Of a stretch of 64,000 nucleotides of DNA, positions 9,591 to 18,003 are shown piece after piece. The stretch lies in the NCBI GenBank assembly GCA_051006995.1, contig JBPCSQ010000015.1, positions 17,567 to 81,566 of the forward strand, in the 5' to 3' direction. The position numbers and the translations under genes were made by a program. This stretch comes from JAIQGF01 sp051006995 (GTDB lineage: Bacteria > Acidobacteriota > Terriglobia > Terriglobales > Acidobacteriaceae). The notes below the pieces were generated by a model. That model had not been told where the DNA came from. It did no database searches and saw only the letters and a program-made list of their open reading frames with translations. Each line of letters begins with the position of its first letter. Position 1 is the stretch's first letter.

Positions 9591-9762
9591 AAGGGAATCA
9601 TAGCGAGTTTTTGAGTACAGGTGAATTACGCTTCAGGGGAAAAAGAAACCGGAGGAAGCTGGATGAGGGAGTAGGAAAAGCTTCCTCCGGCGGCGCTTCA
9701 TTGTTAGTTCCCCAGGGCCCCCTGTGCCGGGATTTGGCAACAATGGGGCGGCCAATGAGCGC

Positions 9763-10434
9763 CTAACCTTTTGCGTGTTCTTTGGCCCGGTTCATCAAGT
9801 CCTCGACCTTCTGCCGTTCGGGATAATCCGGGTTCGCCTTCAACAACTGCTCCCAGGCCGCGAGGGCGCCCTTGGCGTCATTCTTGCCCTGCCACTTCAC
9901 AATGCCCATGTTGAACAGTGTCTGGGGATGATTGGGACGATACGACAGCGATTTCTGGAACTCGCCGAGGGCGGCGTCGGCATCGCCCAAATAGAACATC
10001 GCGGTGGCCATGTCGGTGCGAACATCGGGATTTCCGGGAGTAATCTTCAGCGCCTGCTGGTAGTACTGGATGGCGTCTTTGTAGAGCTGCGCGTCGTAGT
10101 AAAGATTGCCGAGCTTGGCCAGCGTGGCCGTGTCCTTGGGATTGGCCTTGATTGCCGCGACCATCGGCTCAGCGGCCTTGTCCACTAACTCGCGCGATTG
10201 GGCCGCGCCGGGAACGCCGCCGAAGCCGGGAATCTGCGCCGGGCCGACGTTGGGCGATTGGGTGGTGGCGGCCTGCGCCGGGGTTACGGCGGCCGGCTCG
10301 GAGCCCCGCAGCAGGTATCCGACGGCAGCTCCTAACAGCAGGCAGACCACCGCGAGCGTGTAGGCCTGGGTGCTGCTCCAGACGGTGCTGACCGGTTGCG
10401 TTTCCCTTCCCTGATTGCGAATTGGCCTGGACAT
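9763..10434 (-). CDS. Membrane-anchored TPR protein (CcmH/NrfG-like)
   Basis: 223 residues: a cytoplasmic N-terminus, one transmembrane helix (about 24-43), a Pro/Ala/Gln-rich linker, then three to four tetratricopeptide repeats (about 95-205; for example TLAKLGNLYYDAQLYKDAIQ). The arrangement matches the TPR portions of CcmH/NrfG-type assembly factors. It starts 16 bases after the hemA stop and lies close to the ccs genes, so a role in cytochrome assembly is plausible but inferred. Confidence 0.85.
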   Translation of the reverse strand: MSRPIRNQGRETQPVSTVWSSTQAYTLAVVCLLLGAAVGYLLRGSEPAAVTPAQAATTQSPNVGPAQIPGFGGVPGAAQSRELVDKAAEPMVAAIKANPKDTATLAKLGNLYYDAQLYKDAIQYYQQALKITPGNPDVRTDMATAMFYLGDADAALGEFQKSLSYRPNHPQTLFNMGIVKWQGKNDAKGALAAWEQLLKANPDYPERQKVEDLMNRAKEHAKG

Positions 10435-10450
10435 CTCTCCCTCTCCCTTT

Positions 10451-11764
10451 TCAGTTATGCGTACCGGTTATGACCGAGTCGAGCCGCTCCAGTTGTTCCA
10501 GATGGAACAGACGCTGGACGGCGATCGTCATGCGATCCTGCTCCACCTTTTCCGGAAGCTCTTTGAGTTCGCGAGCGAGCGAGCCGGAAATGCGCCGCGT
10601 GATGCGGGCGGCGATGGTCTCCAGCAACACCGACTGCTCTTCGGTGAAGGGGCCGGCTTCCTGGCGGTAGGCTTCCAATTCTTCGCGGCAGATGTCGTCG
10701 AGGCGGCCGCGCAGGGCAACGATGGTGGGCACGACCCGCTCGGCGGCCAGCTTGGCGCGGAACGGGCGCGCTTCCTCCAGAATGATGTTGTCGGCCTCGG
10801 CGGCGGCCAACTTGCGCTCGCCTTCGTTCTTGTGAACGACCTTCTCCAGGTCGTCGATGTCATAGAGGAACACGCCCTTGGCCTCCAGCTCGCGGACCGC
10901 GGGGTCAACATCGCGGGGAACCGCGATGTCCACCAGCAGCAGGGGCGCGCCGTCGCGCTGGTCGGCGATTTGCTCGATTTCCTCGCGCGAGAAGACAACG
11001 TGCGGGCACGAAGTCGAGCTGATGACGACATCGGCCTGACGGACTTGCGAGATGCGCTGCTCAAAAGCGAATGCCTTTCCCTGCAGCGTCTCGGCAAGTT
11101 GCTGGGCGTGATCGATGGTGCGGTTGATGACGCGCACGTCGTTGGCGCCGTTTTTCATGAGGTAGCGGGCGGCAGTCTCACTCATCTTGCCGGCGCCGAG
11201 GAGCAGGACCTTGCGGTCGGCCAGCGAGCCGAAGATCTGGCGGGCCAGCTCGACGGCCGCATGCGGCACGGAGACGGCGGCAGCGCAGATGCCGGTGTCG
11301 GTGCGCACGCGCTTGGAGACGGTCAGGGCCTTCTGGAAGACGGCATCGAGGAAACGTCCGCTGGTACCGGCCTGCTGGGCCGCGGTCCACGAAGATTTCA
11401 CTTGGGCAACGATCTCTGGTTCGCCGATGATCATGGAATCCAGGCCGGAGGCGACGCGGAAGATGTGGGCCAGCGCAGCCTCGTCGAGCTTGCGATAGAA
11501 ATGCTTCCACTCGCACAGCTTGAGGCCGTATTCGCGCGTAAGAAAATTGAGCACGGAGCCGGCAGCGGCGGAGGCATCGCGCGTCCAGAGGATGAACTCG
11601 GTGCGATTGCAGGTGGCCAGGATGGCAGCCTCGTCGATGCCGTCGGCGCGGGACAGTTGGGTCAAGGCCTCACAGCGGTGGCCTTCGCTGATCCAAAAGC
11701 GCTCGCGCACGGCAACCGGCGCCGTACGGTGGTTGACGCCAATGACCATCACACAGGATTCCAC
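10451..11764 (-). CDS. hemA: Glutamyl-tRNA reductase
   Basis: 437-residue HemA, the NADPH-dependent enzyme that turns glutamyl-tRNA into glutamate-1-semialdehyde at the head of C5 haem synthesis. Seen: VIGVNHRTAPVAVRERF near the N-terminus, the nucleophile Cys52 in ATCNRTEF, the NADPH motif LLLGAGKMSETAARYL, and the C-terminal dimerisation helices. The GTG at 11764 has GGAGAG just upstream; ATG 11749 is the alternative. It shares an apparent operon with the TPR gene. hemB is elsewhere in the window (36.7 kb). Confidence 0.96.
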   Translation of the reverse strand: MESCVMVIGVNHRTAPVAVRERFWISEGHRCEALTQLSRADGIDEAAILATCNRTEFILWTRDASAAAGSVLNFLTREYGLKLCEWKHFYRKLDEAALAHIFRVASGLDSMIIGEPEIVAQVKSSWTAAQQAGTSGRFLDAVFQKALTVSKRVRTDTGICAAAVSVPHAAVELARQIFGSLADRKVLLLGAGKMSETAARYLMKNGANDVRVINRTIDHAQQLAETLQGKAFAFEQRISQVRQADVVISSTSCPHVVFSREEIEQIADQRDGAPLLLVDIAVPRDVDPAVRELEAKGVFLYDIDDLEKVVHKNEGERKLAAAEADNIILEEARPFRAKLAAERVVPTIVALRGRLDDICREELEAYRQEAGPFTEEQSVLLETIAARITRRISGSLARELKELPEKVEQDRMTIAVQRLFHLEQLERLDSVITGTHN

Positions 11765-12094
11765 GTGGCTCTCCGGACAAAAGTTCTGCTTGGAGTAAGG
11801 GCATCCGCACTGCCAAACAGGAGGCTGGGGGGAACACGCGGCAACTCTTGTTATTCAACAAGTTAGGAGGCGCCGCGAAGAGCGGCGCTGAGCCCAGGGC
11901 GGGGGAAGTTGTGGGATATGGCGCGGAGAGCGCGTTTTTTGGCGCGTGATTTTGCGTGTCCCAAAGCGGGCAACTTGCCGGAAGTTATTTCCCTTCACAT
12001 AGCTGGCGCGCGTACAATTTGGCCCCTCAAATGCACTCACACAATTGGCGATTGGGCTGCGCTCACTTCGTCAACAACGACTGGGAGACAAGAA

Positions 12095-12421
12095 ATGAAG
12101 AACGTAATGATCAAGGCTTCCCTGCTGGTCCTGGTAGCGGCACTGGTTCTGCCGGCGTTCTCGATGGCGGCCGATACGGGCCCGGAACTGTTTGCCTCGA
12201 AGTGCGCCATGTGCCACGGAAAAACCGGCGCGGGCGACACCGCCATGGGCAAGAATTTGAAGCTGCGCGACCTGAGCTCGGCGGACGTTCAGAAAGCGTC
12301 GGACAAAGAATTGAAGGACACCATCAACAAGGGCAAAGGAAAGATGCCGGCGTACGGCAGCAAGTTGAGCGACCCGCAGATTGATGACCTGGTGAAGTTC
12401 ATTCGCAGCCTGAAGAAGTAA
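12095..12421 (+). CDS. Small periplasmic cytochrome c (class I, monohaem)
   Basis: 108 residues: a signal peptide (about 1-25, ending FSMAA), one haem site CAMCH (Cys37, Cys40, His41) and a probable Met ligand in GKGKMPAYGSKL. The C-terminal helix DDLVKFIRSLKK is typical of class I cytochromes. Start chosen at ATG 12095 because GGGAGA precedes it; an upstream in-frame extension to 11909 has no signal peptide. A strong terminator follows. It is a soluble electron carrier matured by the nearby CcsA/ResB. Confidence 0.93.
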   Translation: MKNVMIKASLLVLVAALVLPAFSMAADTGPELFASKCAMCHGKTGAGDTAMGKNLKLRDLSSADVQKASDKELKDTINKGKGKMPAYGSKLSDPQIDDLVKFIRSLKK

Positions 12422-12441
12422 GCGCGCGTTCTGGATTACCC

Positions 12442-12493
12442 GGCCGGCGCGGCGGCGAGGACTCAATTCCTCGCAGCGGCGCCGGCTTTTTTT
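12442..12493 (+). terminator. Rho-independent terminator after cytochrome c
   Basis: Long GC-rich stem with small bulges: GCCGGCGC... GGCGAGGA pairs with TCCTCGC... GCGCCGGC, followed by seven Ts (12487-12493), 20 bases after the stop. Confidence 0.85.
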
Positions 12494-12577
12494 GTGCCAA
12501 GTGTGAAGTGCCAGGTGCGAAGGAAAAGCTCACGATGTTTGCTTCGCACTGGGAACTTCGGACTTAGCTCTTGGCAC
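12494..12577. repeat. Intergenic inverted repeat (AAGTGCCAAG word)
   Basis: GTGCCAAG (12494-12501) pairs with CTTGGCAC (12570-12577), and GTGCGAAG pairs with CTTCGCAC. The inner part contains extra degenerate copies of the same words. It overlaps the 3' end of the glycosyltransferase gene, whose last codons (S-A-K-S-stop) lie inside the right arm. Confidence 0.75.
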
Positions 12578-13724
12578 TTTTCACGGGGCGGAGTTTGCCC
12601 TGATCCAGAACGAACTTATCGCCGCGCCAGGTAATGGTGTGGCCGGCGAAGCTTGACGCCCAGAGCAAGAGAGCGCCGATGTCGCGAAGCGGCAGCAGCG
12701 GCAGACGAGGACGGAGGTGCGCGTCGTGCAGCACGCCTTCTCCAATCACAAACGCCACCGCGATCCGGAGCGCAAAGGCGATGACGAACAGGGCCCAACC
12801 CCAGGACGAACCGCCCGACAACAGCAGCGCGGCGAGCGCCCAAGGCAGGACGAAGGTCAAGATCATGCCCGCATAACCGGCGGGTCGAGAGTCGCGGATG
12901 GCGCGGTACCAGCGAAGCTGGTGGGCGACGAATTCAGAAAACGAGTAGGCGGGCAGGTGGGTATCCACCACCACATCGGAAAGCTGGACCTCGAACCCGG
13001 CGGCAGCAATGCGGTGGCCGAGTTCGTAATCGTCGGCGAGATATTCGGCGAGCGGCTGAAATCCGCCGATCGCATCCAAAGCGCGGCGCGAGAATGCCAG
13101 CGTCGAACCTAGACCAAAAGAAATTCCCTCCAAATAACGGGCGGCGAGCACGCCGGCAGCGAAATCGGTGCTGATGCCGATGGACTCCAGACGCGAGCCC
13201 AGCGAGGGGCCGGCAATTCCACGATAAAGGCAGGTCACCATGCCGACGCGTGGGTCGGTGAAGTCCGCCATGACGCGGCGGAGATAATCGGGAGGCACCC
13301 GAATATCACTGTCGTTAACGATGAGGTGGTCATAACGCGCCAGCGGGAGCATCTGCGCCAGGTTGCTGACCTTGACGTTGGGACCCAGCGCTTCGGGGCA
13401 GTGCGCCAGGCGAATCGTGAGCGCGGGGAACTCGCGTTGGAGGCGTTCGATCAGGGCGATAGCGGGATCGTGCGGATCGCTGACGCCGAAGATCAGCTCG
13501 TATTCCGAATAATCCTGGAGACAATGACTGCGGAAGGCCTCGTACATCTCAGGATCGGCGCCGCGCAGCGGCTTAAGAATGGAAACCGGCGGGGCGAAGC
13601 CGGTGGCGGCGGCGCGACGCCGGCGGAAGTTGCGCGCGCTCCAAAGACAAAGAATGCAATAAGGGCAGCCGGCGGCGGCGAGCAATGCGGTGGCGACCTG
13701 CGCGATGCGGAGCAGGAGATGCAC
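12564..13724 (-). CDS. hpnI: HpnI-like glycosyltransferase (GT21, ceramide glucosyltransferase type)
   Basis: About 386 residues. An N-terminal helix, then a GT2/GT21 catalytic domain with VSILKPLRGAD, the NDSD metal site (LIVNDSDIRVPP), FGLGSTLAFSRR, and the acceptor loop plus Q-R-W-Y motif (ADDYELGH... HQLRWYRA), followed by C-terminal transmembrane helices. HpnI adds N-acetylglucosamine to bacteriohopanetetrol; no other hpn gene is nearby, so the assignment rests on family likeness. The open frame extends to 13787, but that extension is the CTGCAGG repeat, so GTG 13724 is preferred. The C-terminus is supplied by another intergenic repeat. Confidence 0.78.
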   Translation of the reverse strand: MHLLLRIAQVATALLAAAGCPYCILCLWSARNFRRRRAAATGFAPPVSILKPLRGADPEMYEAFRSHCLQDYSEYELIFGVSDPHDPAIALIERLQREFPALTIRLAHCPEALGPNVKVSNLAQMLPLARYDHLIVNDSDIRVPPDYLRRVMADFTDPRVGMVTCLYRGIAGPSLGSRLESIGISTDFAAGVLAARYLEGISFGLGSTLAFSRRALDAIGGFQPLAEYLADDYELGHRIAAAGFEVQLSDVVVDTHLPAYSFSEFVAHQLRWYRAIRDSRPAGYAGMILTFVLPWALAALLLSGGSSWGWALFVIAFALRIAVAFVIGEGVLHDAHLRPRLPLLPLRDIGALLLWASSFAGHTITWRGDKFVLDQGKLRPVKSAKS

Positions 13725-13735
13725 GCGAGAGAGAG

Positions 13736-13790
13736 TAACAGGCTGCAGGCTGCAGGCTCCAGGCTCTAGACTGCGGGCTCTGGGCACGGA
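13736..13790. repeat. CTGCAGG-word direct repeats
   Basis: Tandem degenerate copies of GGCTGCAGGCT/CCAGGCTCTAG. The same word set recurs at 63420-63462, nearly 50 kb away. The 5' extension of the hpnI-like frame reads through it. Confidence 0.65.
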
Positions 13791-13816
13791 ATCGGCGCGG
13801 GCGATGGATCATCGAA

Positions 13817-13822
13817 TATAAT
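13817..13822 (+). promoter_or_regulatory. -10 box of the rnpB promoter
   Basis: Perfect TATAAT ending ten bases before the first base of the RNase P RNA helix P1 at 13832, the right distance for a transcription start. No convincing -35 hexamer is visible. Confidence 0.65.
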
Positions 13823-13831
13823 GACGAAGTT

Positions 13832-14218
13832 GGCAGCTGGACCGGACGGTCGCTGTCTCGGTTCGCCGGGATAGAGGAAAGTCCGAACTCCACAGAGCAG
13901 TGTGCCGGATAACGTCCGGGACGGCGGTCTAAAGGCCGCTGGACGGAAAGTGCCACAGAAAACATACCGCCCGCAAGGGTAAGGGTGAAAAGGTGCGGTA
14001 AGAGCGCACCGCCCGGACAGTGATGCCCGGGGCAGGGCAAACCCCACACGGAGCAAGACCAAATAGGGGGCCAGTCCGGGAGCAATCCCGGCACGCGCCG
14101 GCTCGGCGCGGATAAGCTCCGGGTAGGTCGCTAGAGGCTCCCAGCAATGGGCGTCCCAGAGGAATGACCGTCCCGCCCGCAAGGGCGGACAAAATTCGGC
14201 TTACAGGTCCGGCTGCTA
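13832..14218 (+). ncRNA. rnpB: RNase P RNA (bacterial type A)
   Basis: Catalytic RNA of RNase P, which matures tRNA 5' ends. The universally conserved P4 5' strand and neighbours are present (GAGGAAAGTCCGAACTCCAC at 13873), as is the 3' P4/P2 segment ACAAAATTCGGCTTACAG near 14190. The ends pair to form P1 (GCAGCTGGACCGGAC with GTCCGGCTGCT). The length of about 387 nt is normal for type A. A TATAAT box precedes it and a terminator follows. Ends are accurate to a few bases. Confidence 0.96.
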
Positions 14219-14222
14219 CTGT

Positions 14223-14253
14223 GGCCTCCGCGCAAGCGGAGGCCATCATTTTT
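14223..14253 (+). terminator. Terminator of rnpB
   Basis: Perfect nine-base stem GGCCTCCGC/GCGGAGGCC with a GCAA tetraloop and an ATCATTTTT tail. Confidence 0.9.
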
Positions 14254-14289
14254 GGCGCAAGCGGGCGAGCGCGCCCGCGCCACAAGCTC

Positions 14290-15393
14290 TCAGTCCGCCG
14301 CGGCGGCGTTTTCCTGCTTGCGGTCCGCGGGTGCGATCTGTACGAGATCGCCGGCGGGAGCGGATGCAGCCAAATCGCGTTCCCAGCGCAGCGCCTCGCG
14401 AACGCCGGGGCGGAAGTTCGCGGCGAACTTGCCGATGCGCACTGAACTACGGACAAGATGCCCGACGGTAAGCGGGCCGGCGAGCTTGCGATGGCCGATC
14501 CAGTGCAGCGCGGAGCTGATGGCGCATCCGCACTTGCTGCAGTCCGGATCGCCTCCAAAAATGCAGGGCTCGACACGGGTACGCAGATCGGCGGTGTAAT
14601 TCACCGACATCTTGGAAAAAATGCAATCGTCCGGATTGCGGGGCGGCGCCAGCAGCGTGCGCGCGATGCCCTCGTTGAAAAGAAACTTGGGGTAGCGGCG
14701 GCGCAGGTCCGGTACTTCGCGGATGATTCGTTCATAATGTTCCGGACGAAGCATCTCCGCCGAATCCTCGCCGCGCTGCGGGGAATAGGTGCTGACCCAG
14801 ATGAAGTTCACTTCCGGCCGCTCGCTCCAGTAGCGGACGTATTCCTCGACATAGCCATCGCGCTCCAGCATGGGCCGGGTGAGGGTCCAGTGGACGTTGA
14901 CCTCGCAGCCGTCAATGTTGCGCAGGATGCGCTCGTAGGTGGCGGGCTTGCGGCGGACATCGTGGTGTTCAGGAAGGCCGTCCACGGAGATGGTGACCCG
15001 GAAATCCTTGAATTTCATCCAGTGCTTCGGGACCGGGATGACGCCGCTGGTCACCAGCATGACAAAAGCGCCCAGCGCGGTGATGCGCGGGATGATCGCC
15101 TCCAATTCACGGTGGCGCATCATAGGCTCGCCGCCGACCAGGGAGACATGGAGCGGGCGATAGCGGCGCACCAGGTCCACCACGCGTTCGACCAGTTCAT
15201 CTCCCTTGAAATCGCTGAGGTCGCGCAAGTTCTTGTCGCCGCCGAGATGACCTTCGCCGTAGGCGTAACAGCCCGGGCAGGTCAACGGGCACTCGCGCGT
15301 GATCTCGATGGACATCAAGGGGGAGCGGCCGGTCAGGATGCCACCCCAGCCTTTCAAAAGGTGGATCGCTCGGAGGCTGCTTTTCTTCTTCAT
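14290..15393 (-). CDS. Radical SAM protein with C-terminal cysteine cluster
   Basis: 367 residues. The 4Fe-4S site CPLTCPGC (CX3CX2C) sits at about residues 36-43, followed by the SAM-binding GGEPMMR and the fold-typical VTISVDGLPEHHD. Near the C-terminus further Cys residues (EPCIFGGDPDCSKCGC) suggest an auxiliary cluster, as in SPASM/twitch proteins. The substrate is unknown. Start ATG 15393 (MKKKSS) has GGAG upstream; the longer frame to 15486 is unlikely. It converges on rnpB and lies downstream of the hpnI-like gene, but it is not the hopanoid enzyme HpnH by motif context. Confidence 0.85.
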   Translation of the reverse strand: MKKKSSLRAIHLLKGWGGILTGRSPLMSIEITRECPLTCPGCYAYGEGHLGGDKNLRDLSDFKGDELVERVVDLVRRYRPLHVSLVGGEPMMRHRELEAIIPRITALGAFVMLVTSGVIPVPKHWMKFKDFRVTISVDGLPEHHDVRRKPATYERILRNIDGCEVNVHWTLTRPMLERDGYVEEYVRYWSERPEVNFIWVSTYSPQRGEDSAEMLRPEHYERIIREVPDLRRRYPKFLFNEGIARTLLAPPRNPDDCIFSKMSVNYTADLRTRVEPCIFGGDPDCSKCGCAISSALHWIGHRKLAGPLTVGHLVRSSVRIGKFAANFRPGVREALRWERDLAASAPAGDLVQIAPADRKQENAAAAD

Positions 15394-15469
15394 GGAATAG
15401 CGAACTCCTTCGCTTTCGCGTGGCCGGTTGCGTGAGAAGTGTCCCGAGGAGCGACGAACGAAGGGGCGC

Positions 15470-15739
15470 CTAGCAGAGCAGCGCACAGGCTACGCCGGGA
15501 GCAGCACCGCGGTCAATGCCAGGGATAAACCGGAACAACAAAGCCTGGCCGGGCATCGAGCACAGCCGCCGCAACATCACCGCAGTTTCCCAAACCAGCG
15601 CCAACATGCCGAGCAGCCACAGGACAACTTGCTGGGAACGCAGCGCGGTGAGAGGCAAATCAACGTAGGGCGACACTACGATGACGAGGATCAAAGCGAC
15701 GAGAACAATTCCGACCGTGGTGCGGAGCACTGCCCACAT
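15470..15739 (-). CDS. Small membrane protein, unknown
   Basis: 89 residues with two hydrophobic helices (about 6-26 and 38-56) and a Cys-containing tail. No family recognised and no clear ribosome site, so coding is probable rather than certain. Confidence 0.5.
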   Translation of the reverse strand: MWAVLRTTVGIVLVALILVIVVSPYVDLPLTALRSQQVVLWLLGMLALVWETAVMLRRLCSMPGQALLFRFIPGIDRGAAPGVACALLC

Positions 15740-15818
15740 TGTATGTCATTAGACGTAACCGTCTGCAGGGCGGTTGTTTTTTTGCAGAATCTCCACTGCG
15801 ATTGGCGCGTCCCAACGC

Positions 15819-16634
15819 TCAGTGTTGCATGGCGCCGAGGACAGCGTCCGGGTGTGGACGTTTGCGCGCCGGCCTGGCAGAGGCGGAGCCCGAGGTTGTG
15901 CCTTGAAGGAAACGGTCGGGGGCAATCACCTGCGCCACGGTGGAGCCTGCCTGGATGCTGAGAGCGCGCTCGGTCAGGGTATGAGGGCCGAAGATTCGCA
16001 TATCGGCCACGGCCTTGCTGGCGGTGTGCAGCCACATGCCTCCGGCGCTGCCGAAATCGAGGGTCACTTCCACGGTCTTGATCCACCACGACGGCGACTT
16101 CGCCAATGTCCCCTGCACGCGACGGATGAGGAACGTCTTCTGATCCACCCAAGCGCGGCCAACGACCAGGTTCTTCTCTTTGCGCTTAGGTTGGAGGCTG
16201 AGCAGGAAGCAAGCATTGCCGTCGAGGACCTGCTCGCCGGCATAGGTGAAATCGTAATTCTGGCGATCCACCGAGCCGGGCGAGTCGCCGGAGGCGGTGG
16301 CCTTCACGTCGTGTTCCAGGATGTTGCGGACAATGCCTTCGCCGCGCGAACTGCCAACGGCTTGCAGGATCCTGAACTCTTTTTGACGAGGCGGCACGAA
16401 GGAAATTTCGGCAGTGACCTGGGAGCTCGGTTTCTCATCGTGCTCGCCGATCATCGAGTAATGCCGTGTAATGACGTAGGAGCGGTAATTTTCCCGGTTC
16501 TGCTGCGTCGCCTGCTCCATGCGTTCCACGATGGTATGCAGGTCGGGAGCAGCTTGCCTGGTTACCTGGGCCGGGGCTGCTAAAGCGGCAGCGAGTACGA
16601 AAAGTAGGTAAAAAGTTACCGTGTTCCTGAGCAC
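15819..16634 (-). CDS. Outer membrane lipoprotein-sorting (LolA/LolB-fold) protein
   Basis: 271 residues. Signal peptide (1-22, ending APAQ), then a domain of the LolA-like superfamily: an N-terminal helix with IVERMEQATQQNRENYRSY, paired beta strands, and the typical strands VLDGNACFLLSLQPKRKE and RAWVDQKTFLIRRVQG. These periplasmic proteins bind lipids or lipoproteins. The protein here is longer than classical LolA and ends in a basic Pro-rich tail. The partner is unknown. Confidence 0.78.
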   Translation of the reverse strand: MLRNTVTFYLLFVLAAALAAPAQVTRQAAPDLHTIVERMEQATQQNRENYRSYVITRHYSMIGEHDEKPSSQVTAEISFVPPRQKEFRILQAVGSSRGEGIVRNILEHDVKATASGDSPGSVDRQNYDFTYAGEQVLDGNACFLLSLQPKRKEKNLVVGRAWVDQKTFLIRRVQGTLAKSPSWWIKTVEVTLDFGSAGGMWLHTASKAVADMRIFGPHTLTERALSIQAGSTVAQVIAPDRFLQGTTSGSASARPARKRPHPDAVLGAMQH

Positions 16635-16695
16635 TGGGTCCCCGAATCTCTGTACGACAATTAGTTAGAAGCAAGTTAACGGCCAACCGAGGGCA

Positions 16696-16768
16696 CCAAA
16701 AAGCGAGTACCTGAAAATAAAGAGGAGCAACCCTCAAAGGCTGTACCTGAGTACCTGGCACCTGAGTA
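16696..16768. repeat. GTACCTGAG-word intergenic repeats
   Basis: AGTACCTGAAA, GTACCTGAGTACCTGG and CACCTGAG form degenerate direct copies between the LolA-like gene and the GT4 gene. No gene lies here. Confidence 0.5.
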
Positions 16769-16786
16769 AGAGCAGCGTTGGCCGGA

Positions 16787-17956
16787 CTAGGCGGGACGGG
16801 CAGGCTGTTGGGCAAGGACGGCGGGTTCGGAGGCCACCTCGCGATAGACGTCGAGGATGCGTTGCACCGACGCTTCCCAGGAGAAGCGCTGTGCCTGCTC
16901 GTATCCGCGCTGCTTCAGCTTCTCGCGCAGGGCCTGGTCGAGCAGCACGCGCTGCAGCGCGCGGCGAATCTCGAAGACGTTTTCAGGATTCACCAGCACG
17001 GCGGCGTTGCCGACGACTTCGGGCAGCGATGAAGTATTGGAAGTCACCACCGGCGTGCCATGCGCCATGGCTTCCAGCGGTGGCAAGCCGAAGCCTTCAT
17101 AGAGTGAGGGAAAGACGAAAACCTTGGCGACGTCGTAGAAGATTCTCAGCACTTCAATCGGAACGAAGCCGAGGAAGCGAACGTCATTCTGCACACCACT
17201 GCGGATGACGGAGCGGCGCAGGTCGGGATGGCGCGAGACCTCGTCGCCGATGATGATGAGCTTCAGGTCCGTCAACTTCCCTTCTTTTACCAGTTCGCCT
17301 TTGAGCGCGGAAAACGCTTCGATAATCCGCACAACGTTCTTATGGGGGCTGATGCGGCCGGCGTAAAGGATGAAGGGGTAGTTGCACTGGTAGCGCTCGG
17401 CAATGAGTTCGCGATCGGCGTCGCTGGCATGGCCCTGGCGGAAACGCTCGTCGAGCGCGTTGTAGATGACCTCGATCTGTGGGCTGGGAATCTGGAAGAG
17501 GCGCTCGATATCCATCTTGGTGAAATGGGAGACCGCCAGGATGCGCGCGGCGCGGCTGAGCACGCGATGTGTCATGTAGCGATGAGCGGCGCGGCGCACG
17601 CCGGAGCCGTTGTGGGCGCGATACATGAAGTCGAGCAGGTCGTGCACGGTCACGATGTAGCGGCACGGAAGGTAGAGCGGCGTCCAGAACAGGTGCGGGA
17701 TGTGGACCACGTCGCACTGAAGATGGCGGAGCACCTGCGGCAGGGCGACGTAGCTGCGCGGTGAATGCTCCTCGTAGGTAAAAGGAACAATGCGGAAGTT
17801 GGGCGGGAGCTTGCCGATTTCCCGGGCGCGATCGCGGCTGCCGATCAGGAAATATTCGTTTTGCGTATCCAGGCGGCCCAGAGTGCGGACGACGTTGCGG
17901 ATGTACGTGCCAACGCCGAAATCGCGGATTGGGCGGATGTCGATGGCGACGCGCAC
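16787..17956 (-). CDS. Glycosyltransferase family 4
   Basis: 389 residues with the GT-B fold. N-terminal Gly-rich loop IRDFGVGTYIRNV, and the C-terminal nucleotide-sugar site with the E-X7-E motif in YEGFGLPPLEAMAHGTPVV followed by SSLPEVVGNAAVLVNP. It probably transfers a hexose from a nucleotide sugar in polysaccharide or glycolipid synthesis; the acceptor is unknown. GTG 17956 is the start. No other glycan gene is adjacent. Confidence 0.9.
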   Translation of the reverse strand: MRVAIDIRPIRDFGVGTYIRNVVRTLGRLDTQNEYFLIGSRDRAREIGKLPPNFRIVPFTYEEHSPRSYVALPQVLRHLQCDVVHIPHLFWTPLYLPCRYIVTVHDLLDFMYRAHNGSGVRRAAHRYMTHRVLSRAARILAVSHFTKMDIERLFQIPSPQIEVIYNALDERFRQGHASDADRELIAERYQCNYPFILYAGRISPHKNVVRIIEAFSALKGELVKEGKLTDLKLIIIGDEVSRHPDLRRSVIRSGVQNDVRFLGFVPIEVLRIFYDVAKVFVFPSLYEGFGLPPLEAMAHGTPVVTSNTSSLPEVVGNAAVLVNPENVFEIRRALQRVLLDQALREKLKQRGYEQAQRFSWEASVQRILDVYREVASEPAVLAQQPARPA

Positions 17957-18003
17957 AGGGCTATAGTAGCGAGTCCCGCGTCCCGAGTTACGAGAAAAAT
18001 TCC

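Noticed and set aside
13736..13790. CRISPR-like array
   Set aside because: The repeated CTGCAGG words are too short and irregular and have no spacers; no cas genes are in the window.
14290..15393. Radical SAM protein as hopanoid HpnH
   Set aside because: The N-terminal context around the iron-sulphur site and the C-terminal Cys cluster differ from what I know of HpnH; proximity to an HpnI-like gene alone is not enough.
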